A stretch of DNA of 64,000 bases from Kingdonia uniflora (GCA_014058105.1 JACGCM010001166.1:1922001-1986000), one strand, 5' to 3'; counted from the first letter of the stretch, positions 1 through 12,001 are shown. The notes: generated from the letters alone by a model not told the origin. Numbers and translations: made by a program.

Positions 1-1412
1 TATTAATTTTAAACACTGACGTATCTACTCTATTCCGACATACCTCATAAAACTGGTCACGACCGTGGCTGAATACATCGATGAACATTTTGGAATACTC
101 CCATTGGTTATAGAGGACCTCAGAACCTTAGTCAGACAGTTGACGTTGGAATTGACGTCTTATGTTGGTCACGGAATAGGTCGAGCCTCACATCATTTAC
201 TCCTACTGATAAAATCCTCAAATATGAGTACTCCCAAACTACATTACTTTTAATCCCCAATGTCTTCCCCAGTCATAGTTTGACAGAAGAATGACTATTT
301 AGAATTGATGGTGGAAAGGAAAAGATGAAAGAACTCACTACCCTTAAGAGTCTAGAAGTGACCTCTTATCGGCCTAAGAGGATATCCCAAAACTCTAGAA
401 AAAATCCAAGAAGAAACCATGTTACATTCCTCATTTGAATCTCCTGTCATTCAAGTTCATATCCACCTTTAGTCCCTCACTCCGATATTGCCCCACTTAG
501 TTGGATTATATCTCTGGGTTCCAAGAATGTCCCATATCACCTCAGAATCCCGTGAATATCATCTACTAAGCCTTTATAGCATTTCATATGCACATTATTT
601 TATTACATATATATATTTAAGCATCACATTTACTAACTCGTTAATAGGTAAATCAAGCATGCACAATGCAGGCAACAAGTAAACAATCGTATAGATACTA
701 GGTATAGTTTAAATGCAACCTAGCATGATCTCTAAGCTGAAAAAGTAAATACACTATCAACCTAAGCATTTCATACATATCTCACACTGAAATTCAGAAA
801 TAAGATAACTTGATAAAAACTGAAAAACCTGCTTTGCACTTGCCTTATGTGCGCTAAACCCGATTCGTATCTCTCAGGGAATCTACCGCCTCCAAGTCTA
901 AAAGACCTAATAGTTTCACTAATCCACTATAAGTCTATAAGTTCTTTTCTATGGAAGTCTTATAATGTTATTCTTGAGTGTTTTAAAAGTCTCGGGAAAG
1001 TGTTGGAATAACTCCATCGAATTTTGCTCGTTATATACTTAGTTAACTTATTTACCTGAAACCCGCCATTTGTAATAAATACCAACTATTAGCTAAAGTA
1101 CTTAAGATAATTAACATAATCGCAGTTTTGCATAAATTAGGTTACAGAAAATCAGATCCTAATTAATTCCCATTTTCAGCTATTTAATAATAGTTTTATG
1201 CTATAATTAATACTTCAAAATTCACGAAAATATCAATAAGGCTCATTAAATTTATGAAAATAAATCAACATAGTCTATTTAATATATATAAGCTACAGTA
1301 AAAACAAATTTCAAAAATATTATGTTTTGGATTTATTAAAATTATTTTACGCTTATTTTAAATCCTTACAATCATTATAATTATAAATACTTCTCGTAAA
1401 TTTTAAAGATTT
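1..1412. other. AT-rich intergenic DNA, no gene recognised
   Basis: Short open frames here (65-253, 488-682) show no family motif and are best read as chance. The base composition and lack of coding signal resemble decayed LTR or intergenic repeat DNA, but I could not assign a family. Confidence 0.5.
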
Positions 1413-1554
1413 GGTAAGTAATATCCATAAACATAATAAATACTACCAGAATATTCAGAAGTTGTAGTTTTCTGTTTTGGGCTTGAAATTACGAAAATAG
1501 TCTTTTCCGTTAATATATTTTTATCTAATTCTTCCAGAATTAAACTAAACCAAA
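1413..1554 (+). repeat. Left arm of a ~142 bp inverted repeat
   Basis: This stretch recurs in reverse complement at 3995-4136 with only about ten differences. Similarity stops abruptly at both arm ends. No convincing 8-10 bp target duplication lies outside the arms, so it may be two opposed fragments of one repeat family rather than transposon ends. Confidence 0.75.
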
Positions 1555-2363
1555 ATTTTCTAAAGTTTTATATTATTCACCCGATTGACGATTCCAATAA
1601 TCATGAAGTTCAACAAAAAAAAACCAACACCACCCCAAAACCAATACCCTAAGTCGAGCAAGTTGAGGAGTGGGGTTTCACCAATTTGTTTGGCAGCGAC
1701 GACGAACCCACTTCTGCGAGTGAGAAACTTCTAGGTTTTTGGTACGAAGAAGAGGGCAAAGAAACGCCAAATTTTTCACAATTTGAGACCACCGGAGTGG
1801 TAGGTACGTACAGTAAAGATAAAGAATCGTCAAGGTTTGACTTAAAGTCAATAAAATTACCCAAACATCACGGAGAAACAACAAAAACATGTTCGTTAAT
1901 TCGCAAAACGAGACCAACAGAGTGGTCGAAACCGTCGTGGGAGTTAGTGGAGAGGTTTGCGAGGCTAGATCAGGGTTTACGACGCCAGTAATCGGCGAGA
2001 AAAAACTTGTTTTGTTGCAGGTTGCAACAGTAGGAGTCGGGGAAGAGATGGGTGTCACCCACGTGCTTGGCACGAGGCGCTTTGATGGCACAGGTTGAGG
2101 CATGCCAAGGGGCATAAGAGACAAATTTTGGCAAGTTAGTTGGTATTTGTAGCACGCCTTTGGGCATGCCACAGAGCACACGAGGCACGGGCAAAGGCAA
2201 GAGCACAAATCATGTGCTTGGCACACAGTTGGGCTGGCCTTTAGTGCCTCCACGTGCCTCACACGTACTTGGTACTTTAAGCCCAAACCCCAAAGTAAGG
2301 AACCATACCCAGGCTTAGGCAAGCCCAATTGGGGCTACGAACCCGGGTCGAACTCAACTCAAC

Positions 2364-3128
2364 ATGGGCCCAAACTCACGCACAACTATGTCTTCTTCCA
2401 CGCCCACAACCTCTCTTCCACCCATAACCAAAAACAGGGTTGTCTTCACCAACAATACTTTTTTTCCTACAAACCCGCCATCCCAAGCCATACCGAACAA
2501 TTCGTTGGCCTCAACCCCGAGTCCAACTTCCCCAACCAACATCAACATACTTATAACATCTCCCTCTCACGTTGAGTGTTGTAGATCCCTGTTAGTTGGT
2601 GCTCACTTCGAACCAGTTGAGAAAATTTTGGCGCTTGAGGAGGGACAGGTTAGTTGCAGGTACGCAAGGGATGAAGTTATCAACACAAACAATTTAGGGA
2701 GAGTATGCCACGCAACGGAGGAGAGAGAGCGGAGTTCTACTTGCAGAGAATTTCAGAGACAAAAAAAGGGTATAAGAGTGGGCGATTCTATGGTACATGG
2801 TATAAAACAAACACCACAGCCCCTGCAAGCAACACATGGGATACATGGGTCGACTTGGGTACATCATCCTACTTCAGCAGTACACAAGAATATGGTACCT
2901 CTTGACCCGTTTTGGGTAGAGTTTGAAGATCGTCCACGTACGACAATAAAAAGGTTTTGGGGGAATTTGGAAACAAATGGGGTTTTTGGCACGACAACTC
3001 TCTTTTCGCAGGCCGAGTCAGCGGGTACGGAAAGTACCGTGGACGGATTCAGACTCGGCTTATTCTCAGAGCCACACCTTCAAAGTTCAAAATTCGTGAT
3101 CGAATTTTTCGCAGCAGGGGAGAGTTGA
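2364..3128 (+). CDS. Unassigned open frame (254 codons), possible retroelement remnant
   Basis: This is the longest open frame of the first 5 kb. The predicted product is Ser/Thr/Pro/Asn-rich for its first ~70 residues, then basic and unremarkable, with no zinc knuckle, protease or transposase motif that I can see. The sequence around 2050-2280 contains repeated GTGCTTGGCAC-like words, and the 3' flank (3230-3500) looks like the end of a retroelement. I do not recognise the product; a chance frame in decayed repeat DNA is the main alternative. Confidence 0.2.
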   Translation: MGPNSRTTMSSSTPTTSLPPITKNRVVFTNNTFFPTNPPSQAIPNNSLASTPSPTSPTNINILITSPSHVECCRSLLVGAHFEPVEKILALEEGQVSCRYARDEVINTNNLGRVCHATEERERSSTCREFQRQKKGIRVGDSMVHGIKQTPQPLQATHGIHGSTWVHHPTSAVHKNMVPLDPFWVEFEDRPRTTIKRFWGNLETNGVFGTTTLFSQAESAGTESTVDGFRLGLFSEPHLQSSKFVIEFFAAGES

Positions 3129-3994
3129 TAGGAACCATGACCATAATGGCCGTGGTCGTAGTTGGAGTCCCCTTAGGAGCCGGCCTCTATGGGGACCTTC
3201 CTATATTCTATTTTTATTTTATTTTATTATTTTAGGATAATGCCTATTTTGAAGGGTAGTGTTTTAGAAGGTGGATGACTCATAGTTCTATAAAGGAGTC
3301 ATAGGATAGAAGATTAAGGGAGGTTGAGTTTTTGAGATAAATCCATAGCTAAGGTAGAGAGATCTAGTTTATTTTCAGTTTTTAATTCAATCAGAGTAGT
3401 TTGTTTTTGTCATTAACGCTTCCGCGTTAGTAGTTTTCTATCAATATTGATATCGGTCTCGCGATTCCGGAATACATTTCAGAATGCGAATTCGAGATCA
3501 TACGCTTAAGGTGTACTAGAAATACGCCAAGGGTAAGCTAGGAAATATATAAGTTTTGGGTAGAATGTTATTTTGTATTATACATGAGGGTACTTTAGGA
3601 TTTATCAAAGCTTTAATAATGTGTCACCATATTAGATTGGTGGCAACACCAAAACACTCGACCATAGGCCTTATGTGTTAACATTTTAGCCTTAAGGGCG
3701 ACAACACCAAACAACAACACCACATAGCCTTAAGGACACTTGGAAGTCCTTATACAAAACCAACAATCACTACCTTACTCTACACTACATTTCTCCCAAC
3801 TTTTCTAGAGAGAGGGAGAGAAGATAAGTTTGTTTTTCAGCAAGAAAAGAGGCTAAAAGGGGCTGGAAATTTGGGAGCTTTTGATTGAGTACTCCAAAAC
3901 TCAATCCAAAACGACTGGGTATGTTATCTAAACTAATAATCATCATGTATTAGCTTATATGCAAAAATTAAGCCTTAGGGAAACATCATATTCC

Positions 3995-4136
3995 TTTGGT
4001 TTAGTTTAATTCTGGAAGAATTAGATAAAAGTATATTAACGGAAAAGACTATTTTTGTAATTTCAAGCCCAAAACAGAAAACTACAACTTCTGGATTTTC
4101 TGGTAATATTTATTATGTTTATGGATATTACTTGCC
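3995..4136 (-). repeat. Right arm of the ~142 bp inverted repeat
   Basis: Reverse complement of 1413-1554. The two arms bracket a 2.4 kb block that includes a GC-richer ORF-bearing section (1640-3240). Confidence 0.75.
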
Positions 4137-5916
4137 AGAATGGGTAATATTTTATGGGTAGTATTTATTGGTTGAAGTTCATGGTTTTCTCATAACTTAT
4201 GTTTATAAATGAATAATAGAAAATTCTAGAATGGGTAATAAAGGAAATTACCAAGATATTAAAGGGAAAATACAATAATAGCCTTGCTAATATTTTTACT
4301 AGCATATAATAAATTGATTTGTTAGTTTCTAAAGTGGTCAACCAACTAATTTTGAAGTTAGACTTAGATATGGAGTCTTACCACATTTTTTATAGTTTCT
4401 CTTAGTGGGACTTAATCCCCTATAAGTTAGATTAAAAGTAGGACTCCTTGAACGAGATTTAAGCACGTTAATTGAGTTTATTACTGCATAACCATTTCTT
4501 TCATATTTATAAGGGATAGATTGGATCTCCTAGAAATTAATGGTGCAAAAACCTTAAACAATGGAGATCCAATTTATCCAATATAATCATGTAAGAGAAT
4601 GTAACATGGGCAGGAGTTATTTTTTTCCAGCTAACGCTTCGGGTCTGGGTTCAATGAAGGGGACCAGACACGGTGCGTTAATGAAGTAGCTGCGATTACA
4701 CGTCGGCCTAGCCTAAGCTTACCTCATTTTCACCAAGGGACCTCAAAGTAGCAGACATAACAGTTAGAAAATTCTTTGGTTTCATAAAGGTATTGTCCAT
4801 ATGAGCTATTGTTTTCCAACTATTGCCTCTGGGCCCGAAGTTTTTTTTTTTTCATTTGACTTACACTAGCCCTCCTTGGTCGGATGCCTCTTTTGGCTCC
4901 TCGGCCCTAAGGGAGCAGCCATTTCAATCCCATTTCCCCTTCTATAGTCTGGCAATGCTATTTTTCACAGGTACTAGCTATTTTCTCCACTACGTCACCC
5001 CCGCTCCACCACCCACACACACAGCCCACCACGTAAAGGCAACAGTCTTTATATCCTCGTTGAAGCAGGGCCGTATGTGGGTCTAGACACGGATTCACAG
5101 CTTCAACACTGAAGTTGAATTAGGAGAAAGTAAGAGAGTGAGTGATTGTAATACTTTTGACGAATCTAGTGATTTCCAGTGTTGCCGTCCAAGATAGGTT
5201 TTTTACTTCCATCTTGGGGTTTCCTCCACTACATATCTAGTGTTCGGAAGTAGGTTTCTCTTCTTGCATCTTGTCATTACTTTTAGATTCGTTACTTACT
5301 CAAATATAATTGATTGAAATCGTAAGGAAATTCTTTACGAACATAAATTGTCTTCTCTTTCATAAAAATAAAATATTAATCCTTACCCGCCACCGCAGAA
5401 AACTCTCCAAGCTGATTTTGAGACAAATCCAGAAAAGTAGAAGTGAGCCACCCTTGACGTGTTTTGGGTGCAATAGATACCACTCCAATTGCAGCATTCC
5501 ATTCCTGCCCAATCAGAAAGAGTAGATCCATTTGGATGATTCATAGCCTTCGATTTCTAGCAAAGCTCTTCTCTCCTCTTCTACACAACCTTTGCTCATG
5601 CAACCAAACAACAACACTAGGATTGCGAAACTCAAGCTGAGGTTCAACCCCATCTGCATGTTTTCTTCTCTCAGTGGGTCTCCCTGGTGACTTCTTAAGT
5701 TCTCTGGGGAATTTCTTCATATAGAAGAGAGACAATAATAACTATATTTGAAATGCTTTTTGACGCGGTTTCATAGTCACCTGAGAAAACTTAAGTAGTC
5801 CTCTCTATGGTCTACGATGTATTTCTTCATATGGTTGTGTTTGTCGGGTCCCAAGTGACTCGTTGGTATTTGGCTTAAGAAAATCGTAACACCGTTATAA
5901 CGGAAATAATGGATTT
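4137..5916. other. Intergenic DNA, no gene recognised
   Basis: There is no convincing coding region. ORFs such as 4823-5086 and 5310-5525 lack recognisable motifs. The stretch 4600-5300 has mixed composition typical of old LTR sequence, but I could not find paired ends. Confidence 0.45.
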
Positions 5917-5946
5917 AACGGTAACGGACTATGCCCGTTACACCGT
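5917..5946. repeat. Small inverted repeat (stem-loop)
   Basis: AACGGTAACGG at 5917-5927 pairs with CCGTTACACCGTT at 5934-5946 around a 6-base loop. Related words (ACCGTTATAACGG) lie just upstream near 5890. Confidence 0.5.
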
Positions 5947-6011
5947 TTTAAATCTTGGTTTTTGGATGCATCATAAAATTGACCCAGAAAGACAAAATGA
6001 GAAGATGGGTA

Positions 6012-6690
6012 GGGATGACAATTTAACCCGCCCCGCCCCACCCTTAATGAGTTGGGTTTGGTATGACTATAGCGGGTATGGGGTAGGTTTGTTTTTTAAA
6101 AAAACTCATTTATTTAATGGGGCAGGTCTGGTTTAAGGCTTAAATAAATGGGGCCCCGTCACCCGACCTAGTTATACATGATATGACGTGAATACCCTTA
6201 TATACAAGTTAAACCTAATTCTGATTTTTCAACTCTGAAGACAGAAGACATGTTACTTCCTCCTCTCTTACAGTCCTGCCTTCATAACTTCATTTCAACC
6301 TCCATTTGTCCATCAACTTTTCTTCTTCTTATACAGACCTATCGAAACTAGTTGGCTTCATTTCAATCTTATTATGAAGACACGTGTTTTCAGTTATGGC
6401 TCAATTCAAAAGTAAGGATTAAATTGCCTGTGATCCTCAGTTGGCTCAAGTGAGGGTTAAATTGCCTCTAATTTTATTCCTAGCAGCTCATTTTTTTTTT
6501 TGTACAGGTGATTTATGATTTTTAAACGGGTGTTAAACGAGTGTTGGGGCGGGTTTGGTATAGGCAAATTTAAACGGGGCGGGCTTGGGTATTACCCATT
6601 TAAGTTAAATGGTATTGGGGTGGGTTTGGGGGTAGGGTAATTTGGCGGGTATGGGATGGTATTACTCCACCCGACCCATTGCCACTCCTA
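6012..6690. mobile_element. MITE-like non-autonomous element (~680 bp)
   Basis: The left end TAGGGATGACAAT matches the reverse complement of the right end (TAGGAGTGGCAAT) at 10 of 13 positions. Both ends are followed inward by repeated ACCCGCC/GGCGGGT words. No coding capacity. Similar GGGTGGCAATGGG ends are common in plant non-autonomous DNA transposons. I could not identify a clean target duplication, so the exact ends and superfamily are uncertain. Confidence 0.45.
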
Positions 6691-7017
6691 TGAGGGGGCA
6701 AACAGGGATGGACAAAATCTCTGTACACTCCTTAGGTACTAGGGGTCATTTTTTTTGTTTTCCATGAAGTTTAAAGATGTTCGCATAGTTTATATGTGGA
6801 CATCTATAATTTGAAATTTTCATATATCCAGGAGCAATATATCAGTGGACATCTCAACGAATGGACCAACCACTATCTAGGCAAGTGCTTTCCATGTTTG
6901 GGATCTTTTAGGGCTTTCTTATGGGCATTCAAAACCAACCTTAAGCTCTAACTTAAGGATTCATTTTATTTCCAGCACAGAGCCCTACATGTCACTTGAA
7001 AACTTATCTATCAAATG
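6691..7017. other. Intergenic spacer, nothing recognised
   Basis: A short spacer between the MITE-like element and the PIF element, without ORF or repeat signal. Confidence 0.5.
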
Positions 7018-7321
7018 TAAGGGGCCGTTTATTTTTTTGTCTGAGTGAGTGTCTGAGTCTGAGTGGTGTCTGAGTGAGTGTCTGAGCCTGAGTGGAACAA
7101 CCCCCACTATAGACAAAAAAACAAACACAACCAGCTGAGCTGAGTGCTTTGGAGTGCTTGTTTTTTCGTCTGAGTCTGAGTCTGAGAGTGCCTAAAAAAC
7201 AGTTAAAATAGACAAAGACCAAAATACCCCTACTAGTTTATAAGGAACAACCCCCACTATTCATCACCAATGCCGCCACCGCCACTACCACCACCACCCA
7301 TTCGTCAGCAATGTCAACACC

Positions 7322-7580
7322 ACATATACATAACAAAACAAAAATATATAGAAAAAAACCTGTATATATAACAAACAAAAATATATAGAAAAAAACTTGT
7401 ATATATAGCAAACATAAATTCATAGAAAAGAACCTGTATATATAGCAAACATAAATTCATAGAAAAGAGCCTGTATATATAGCAAGCATAAATTCATAGA
7501 AAAGAACCTGTATATATAACAAACATTAATTCATAGAAAAGAACATGTATATATAGCAAACATTAATTCATAAATATCTA
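7322..7580. repeat. Tandem repeat, ~37 bp unit, about 6-7 copies
   Basis: Repeating unit built around GCAAACATAAATTCATAG followed by AAAAGAACCTGTATATATA. It lies inside the PIF element between its left end and the Myb-like gene, with small point differences between units. Confidence 0.85.
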
Positions 7581-7674
7581 AAATCAGTTCATCATTACAT
7601 TGGTTTGAAGTTAATACAAATAAGGCAAATATCAGAATAGTAAAAGTTATTACAAATACTAAAATCAGTTCCAA

Positions 7675-8732
7675 TCAACTTAAAATAGCTTCAAGGAAAG
7701 CAACACGCTGATTAGCCTCAAGCGTCAGAAACATGGACCTGTAGCTGTCTGAGTCTTTCAAACCCAGGAACTTCAAACTCTTGAAAAATAATGCATTATC
7801 TATTGTATATGAACTGACCATCTCCTGCAATATCATCCCAACTTTAGTACCGGTGTCTTCATTGCTAGCAGAAGTAGAACTTGCTCCTTGGGCATTGATT
7901 GCAGCTACCAGAGAATGGACAAACTCTGTTGCTTCCAATGGTTAAAATGTCGCAGCTGATCTTCTTCGTTTTGATTGAGTTTCTACAACAACTATAGACG
8001 CAGGGGTATGAGAACGAGAACTACTACTAGGAGTATATTCCCTTACTGGACTGATAGGGGAATCAAAAGAAGGATAATCAACTCCAGCGAGGGGATCTTG
8101 TGTATCATCAACGTTCCTATCATCAGGTAGAGGAGAGTACTCTGACTGCTGAGTAGAGGAGGGTGGTGGAGGAGCCATACCTGAAGACCATGCCAAATCT
8201 CCAGTCGCAAAGAGACCCTCAAATAATTTCTCCAGCAAATCTCTATGCTGAAGAGGAGCAGCCTTAAACTTCTTCGCCTCAGAATTCACCTGTAAACAAA
8301 CATGTAAATAGATGTTTAAACATGTATAAATTGTAATATAATCAAATTGTAATGTCATTAGTCACATTAACTTACCGCAATGATATTAACCCAAACTTTT
8401 TCAGGCCAATCAAAGGTGCCTGCTACAGGGTCATATCCATGGCCAGTCCGGTTTATCAACCCTCTCCAGACTTGCCATTGCTTCTTCAAGTAATCTCATT
8501 GGTTCTTCAGCTCCTTCTGTTTCAAAACATGAAAAGATTGCATGTTGTTCATCTCATCTAACACCGTCTTCCAACCTAGAGTATTTAGACCTGTTCTAGA
8601 TAGTCTATACAAGTCTATCTGTGCTTGACATTTCATGATAAAGTCAAGTCTGAACTGTGGATAATTCTTGAAAAAGCTGGTTCTTTTCTTTGCTGGTTTC
8701 GGCATAACTGTATCTTCGACTGGTATCGACAT
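7675..8732 (-). pseudogene. PIF ORF2, Myb/SANT-like DNA-binding protein, disabled
   Basis: The Myb_DNA-bind_3 pattern is readable: a GW..V.DEMNN segment, then K.LKNQ, then LKKQWQVWRGL and a TGHGYDPVAGTFDWP block with conserved tryptophans. A Ser/Pro-rich linker and an acidic/hydrophobic C-terminus follow. A GT-AG intron (8290-8375, GTAAGT donor, ACAG acceptor) keeps frame. Two in-frame stops break it: TGA at the expected Trp after KNQ (about 8496), and TAA after AATF (about 7942). In PIF elements this second protein is required with the transposase for mobility. The start was chosen at the Met before SIPVEDTV; the true N-terminus could be further upstream. Confidence 0.75.
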
Positions 8733-8975
8733 AACTGTATCAGCATGACAAATAGACAAATCAGATGGATATACAAACAAATGGATATACAAACAACATA
8801 TACATTAATAGATGGATATACATTGACAGTTGTTATACATTTGCTATACATTAACAGTTGCTACACATTAACAGTTAACATTTGCTATACAGTTAACAGT
8901 TGCTACAGTTGCTATACATTAACAGTTGCTACAGTTGCTATACATTAACAGTTGTTATACATTTGCTATACATTA
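8714..8975. repeat. Minisatellite of ATGGATATACAAACA and AACAGTTGCTACA words
   Basis: Irregular short repeats lie between the Myb-like gene start and the nested LINE. The first ~110 bp (8714-8823) is nearly identical to 13842-13953, so this block exists twice within the PIF element in direct orientation. Confidence 0.75.
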
Positions 8976-8979
8976 ACAG

Positions 8980-9231
8980 TTGGCAGAATACTATGGTGGT
9001 TGGAACATGCAGAATTTAAAGACCTATGGTGGTTTGAGGGCTATTTTGAGGTTCTCTGAAGATACAGTACCTTTCAAGTCATGCTTCTGGATACCTCACC
9101 ATTCTCCTATGATTGTCACAATTGCTATCTCTAATACAAATATCCCCAAACCATTCAAGTTCTTCAACTATTGGCATGAGGAACCTGGATTCATGGAAAT
9201 GGTACAAAAAGCTTGGACATGTCCAAAATAA
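8980..9231 (+). pseudogene. LINE endonuclease C-terminal fragment
   Basis: The peptide contains HHSPMIVTI followed by KPFKFFNYWHEEPGF and MVQKAW. This is the end of the plant L1 AP-endonuclease domain, whose usual form is SDHSPI...KPFKFFN.W...F..VV..W. The Asp of the SDHSP motif is replaced (PHHSP). The reverse transcriptase expected downstream is missing. This is a nested fragment on the strand opposite the PIF genes. Confidence 0.75.
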
Positions 9232-9600
9232 ACAGTCCCTAAAAAGCTTGACATGAGGAACCAAAATAAACTGTACACATGCCAAAATAAATAGTCCCTA
9301 AAAACAGTATTGTGTACAAAAAGCTTGACATGAGGAACCAAAATAAACAGTCCCTAAAAACAGTCCATTATAGCATCAGAAACTAAAAATAAATAGCCCT
9401 TATAAAACAGAAAAGCTAGCATCAGAAACTGAAAATAAACAGATGGACATATGGACTTGTGATCCTTACACTAGATAAACAGATGGACATGTGCTTGCAG
9501 ATATAAATAAATAACTTTTATTTGCCATACAGTTTCTGCATATTCTGAACGGTTTCTACAGATTCTTAGCCCACTAAGTAGTAACACTAGATAAAAAGAA
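9232..9600. repeat. Short repeats of AAGCTTGACATGAGGAACC / AATAAACAGTCCCTA
   Basis: The words AAAATAAACAGTCCCTAAAA and GCTTGACATGAGGAACC recur two to four times between LINE fragments. There is no coding signal. Confidence 0.6.
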
Positions 9601-9689
9601 TCTTTAAGGGAACAAATGGAATTCTACTAGATCAATTCCTACAATACTATAGATATGACCCTTCAAGATGAATTGGATTGGCTACTAAA

Positions 9690-9952
9690 TTTAAACATGG
9701 GAAGTACCTTCACAAGTAACCTTAAAGTAGCATTCTGTACAATGGTTTATTTCATTTGGATGGAGAGAAATCTTAAGTGCTTTGAGAATAACTATACAAC
9801 TTGAAGTCTACTACCACTGTTATATTTAATGAGCTTAAAGTAAGGATGAAGAAGATATTAGGTGATAAGGAAGACAGTGCTGAAGCTGCTAGAATGTGCT
9901 CCTGCTGGAATCTAAATTTGAAACTTAAGACCAAGAAGGTTATTAAGTGTAA
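9690..9952 (+). pseudogene. Second, more decayed LINE 3' fragment
   Basis: Translation reveals LKVAFCTMVYFIWMERN followed by CFENNY, matching LKAAFCTMIYHLWIDRN and VFENSYK in the neighbouring copy at 10240-10325. After it come stops and frameshifts. This is a partial duplicate of the zf-RVT to RNase H linker of the same LINE family. Confidence 0.6.
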
Positions 9953-10938
9953 GTGGAAACCTCCTTTTACCTTCTAAAGAGCAGCTTTACAACCTGGAAA
10001 GCCTTTAGAGAAATCCTAAACACACAAGACAGATTTGTTATAAGGAATGTTCTCAGTTTTTCTTGCTGTTATTTTTGTGGTGTTCACACTGAAAGTACCT
10101 CACATATTTTTAATGAGTGCACTCTCCCCACTTATATTTGGTCTGCTATCCTTAATAAGTCTAACATATACAGACCAATAAGTACCTTTATGTGTGAATA
10201 TCAATGGTTATTGTCTGATAATGTCCATTCTCGATTAGCCCAAGTGTTGAAAGCTGCTTTCTGTACTATGATATATCATTTATGGATTGACAGGAACAAA
10301 AGGGTATTTGAGAACAGTTACAAACCTTGTGATTCTCTTGTTAATGTCATCATAACTAAAGTCAGTTGTAGAGTGAAGAGCAAGATAAAGCAATTGAATG
10401 ATACTGAAGACAACAAACAGCTCTCTCAAATGTGGAATTTTAATGCTCAACTCAAGAAGAAACCAATGAAGTGGTGCACTTGGAGTCAACCACCTGAAGG
10501 AGTGGTTATGATCAACACTAATGGGACCTGTGGAGATCAAGGGACTTATGGGGGAATTGCCAGGGAAGGCCGGGGTACTACCATTGTGTGTTTTGCAGGC
10601 ATGGAGCAACCAAAATAAGTGGTATACCATGAGTTAAAGGCTATCTATAGGGGGGGAGGTGAAATTGCCCAGCAGAGGGTGTGAGGAGACTGTGGATTAA
10701 TTCAAGTTCAGCTGCTACTATATCCATGATCAAGAGTAGAAGCATGGTTCCATGGGAGTGCTACCATCTTTTTAATGCTACTGTCCACCTCATTGATGGA
10801 CTGGATGAATTTCAGATTGATCACTGCTACAAAGAGGCAAACAAATGTGCTATTTTTCTTTCAACTTTTGTAACAGCTAGAGGTGAGATCTTAGTGGACC
10901 CAGGTGACATCCCTTCCAACTTTTGTAACAACTGTTAA
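9953..10938 (+). pseudogene. LINE zinc-binding region (zf-RVT) and RNase H fragment, 5'-truncated
   Basis: The first segment contains C..C...TESTSHIFNECTLPTYIW, the zinc-binding reverse-transcriptase tail of plant LINEs, followed by LWIDRNKRVFEN. It then reads into PPEGVVMINTNGTCGDQGTYGG, the start of a plant LINE RNase H (normally NTDGA; here Asp is Asn). A second segment (10681-10938) supplies the RNase H C-terminus with IDHCYKEANKCA, after a frameshift near 10620. Endonuclease and RT are missing or separate, so this is a dead copy nested in the PIF element. Confidence 0.8.
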
Positions 10939-11340
10939 TGTATACCAAGACAATGCAAAATACAGCTCATAAAGAGATGGCTTTCATTTTTACCAGCATT
11001 GCTACAGCTGTATAAGTGCCCAATGTCCATAATAATTAAAGAAGGTGAAAGGATACTCAGAACTTAATACAAATGGCTCTTCAAGAAATGGATTGTGTGG
11101 ACCATAGCTTGTAAGCTTAAACAAAGAAAGTATATTCTCACAGTGAAAAAATAGGAAAACCAAAAGATTTTTTCCAACAAAAAGGATGCTTTTCTTCATA
11201 AATAAGCTCAAACCAAACTTGGATTAATCATTATAAAATCAAATCCCACAAGTTCTCCTAACATTTCAAATTTATTGCATAATCCAAAAGATGCCTTAAT
11301 ATGTTCTACAACAAAGAACTCGTACAACTTTTCAAACACA
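10939..11340. other. Non-coding spacer, probable LINE 3' tail and PIF sequence
   Basis: No ORF with recognisable motifs. No clear poly(A) tract marks the LINE 3' end, so the boundary between LINE and PIF sequence is not resolved. Confidence 0.4.
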
Positions 11341-11890
11341 CTACTTTTTTATATTTATCTTTGCTAGGTCTTTTGTGATGGATTGCAGCATTTCTATTTT
11401 AGCTTGGGCCACAGCCAACTCTATTTTGTACTTGATCTCCAAATCTTTAATAGTTGTGGAGGTAGCAAAGGTAGGAGTGGCAGTGGTAGAAGGAGTGGAA
11501 GTTGATGATTCACCATTGACTTCCTCAAACCACTTGAAGAAACCATAACCTCTCTCATGCTTACTCTTTGAGAGTGGGCAACAGTAAAATCGTTTTTTGC
11601 TAACAGTTGCAGAGCGCAGCTTACATGGGCCATATCCACAAGGACACTGCAAATATTCATCCATCCAACACCAGAACCCACAATCCCTAGGTGTCTTCTG
11701 AAATATGCAAATATAAAATAAATAACTACTAATAGATAATAAAATAGAAAATTAAATATAAAAAATATAATACAATCAATACCGCATAAAGGCATTTGCA
11801 ATATGCCCTATTCGGATTGTCAGAGCTTTACGAAATTAATGTAACCCCATTCCCACAAATGCAGTTGTAACCATTGAGTCTGAATATTAT
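11341..11890 (-). pseudogene. Tandem GRF-type zinc-finger protein inside the PIF element
   Basis: Exon 2 (11341-11697) continues from a short exon ending near 11795 across a GT-AG intron (GCG|GTATTG donor, TTTCAG acceptor). The joined frame shows two GRF fingers in a row: CICG...DNPNRAYCKC...DCGFWCWMDE, then CPCGYGPC...KKRFYCCP...GYGFFKWFEE. A Ser/Thr-rich linker and a short helical tail (KIELAVAQAKIEMLQ) follow. One TAA stop interrupts the first finger. GRF fingers bind single-stranded nucleic acid in other proteins. The gene starts about 110 bp beyond the transposase stop and on the same strand, so it is likely carried cargo. No upstream Met could be assigned. Confidence 0.6.
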
Positions 11891-12001
11891 TTTCCACCAA
11901 ATACCAGAAAAAGAAATGTCATTAATAAATAGATGTTGTCCCAGCATAAATAACATATTACAAAACCATTGTTACATAATTATTGTTTACAAACAACTAC
12001 A

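Noticed and set aside
1678..2328. 216-codon open frame on the minus strand, Cys/Leu-rich
   Set aside because: It overlaps repeated GTGCTTGGCAC words and shows no family motif; the frame is likely a by-product of composition.
1413..4136. Mutator-like element with ~142 bp TIRs
   Set aside because: No 8-11 bp duplication could be seen outside the arms and no MULE transposase motif inside.
7322..7580. CRISPR-like array
   Set aside because: Repeats are directly adjacent with drift and no unique spacers; the context is a plant transposon.
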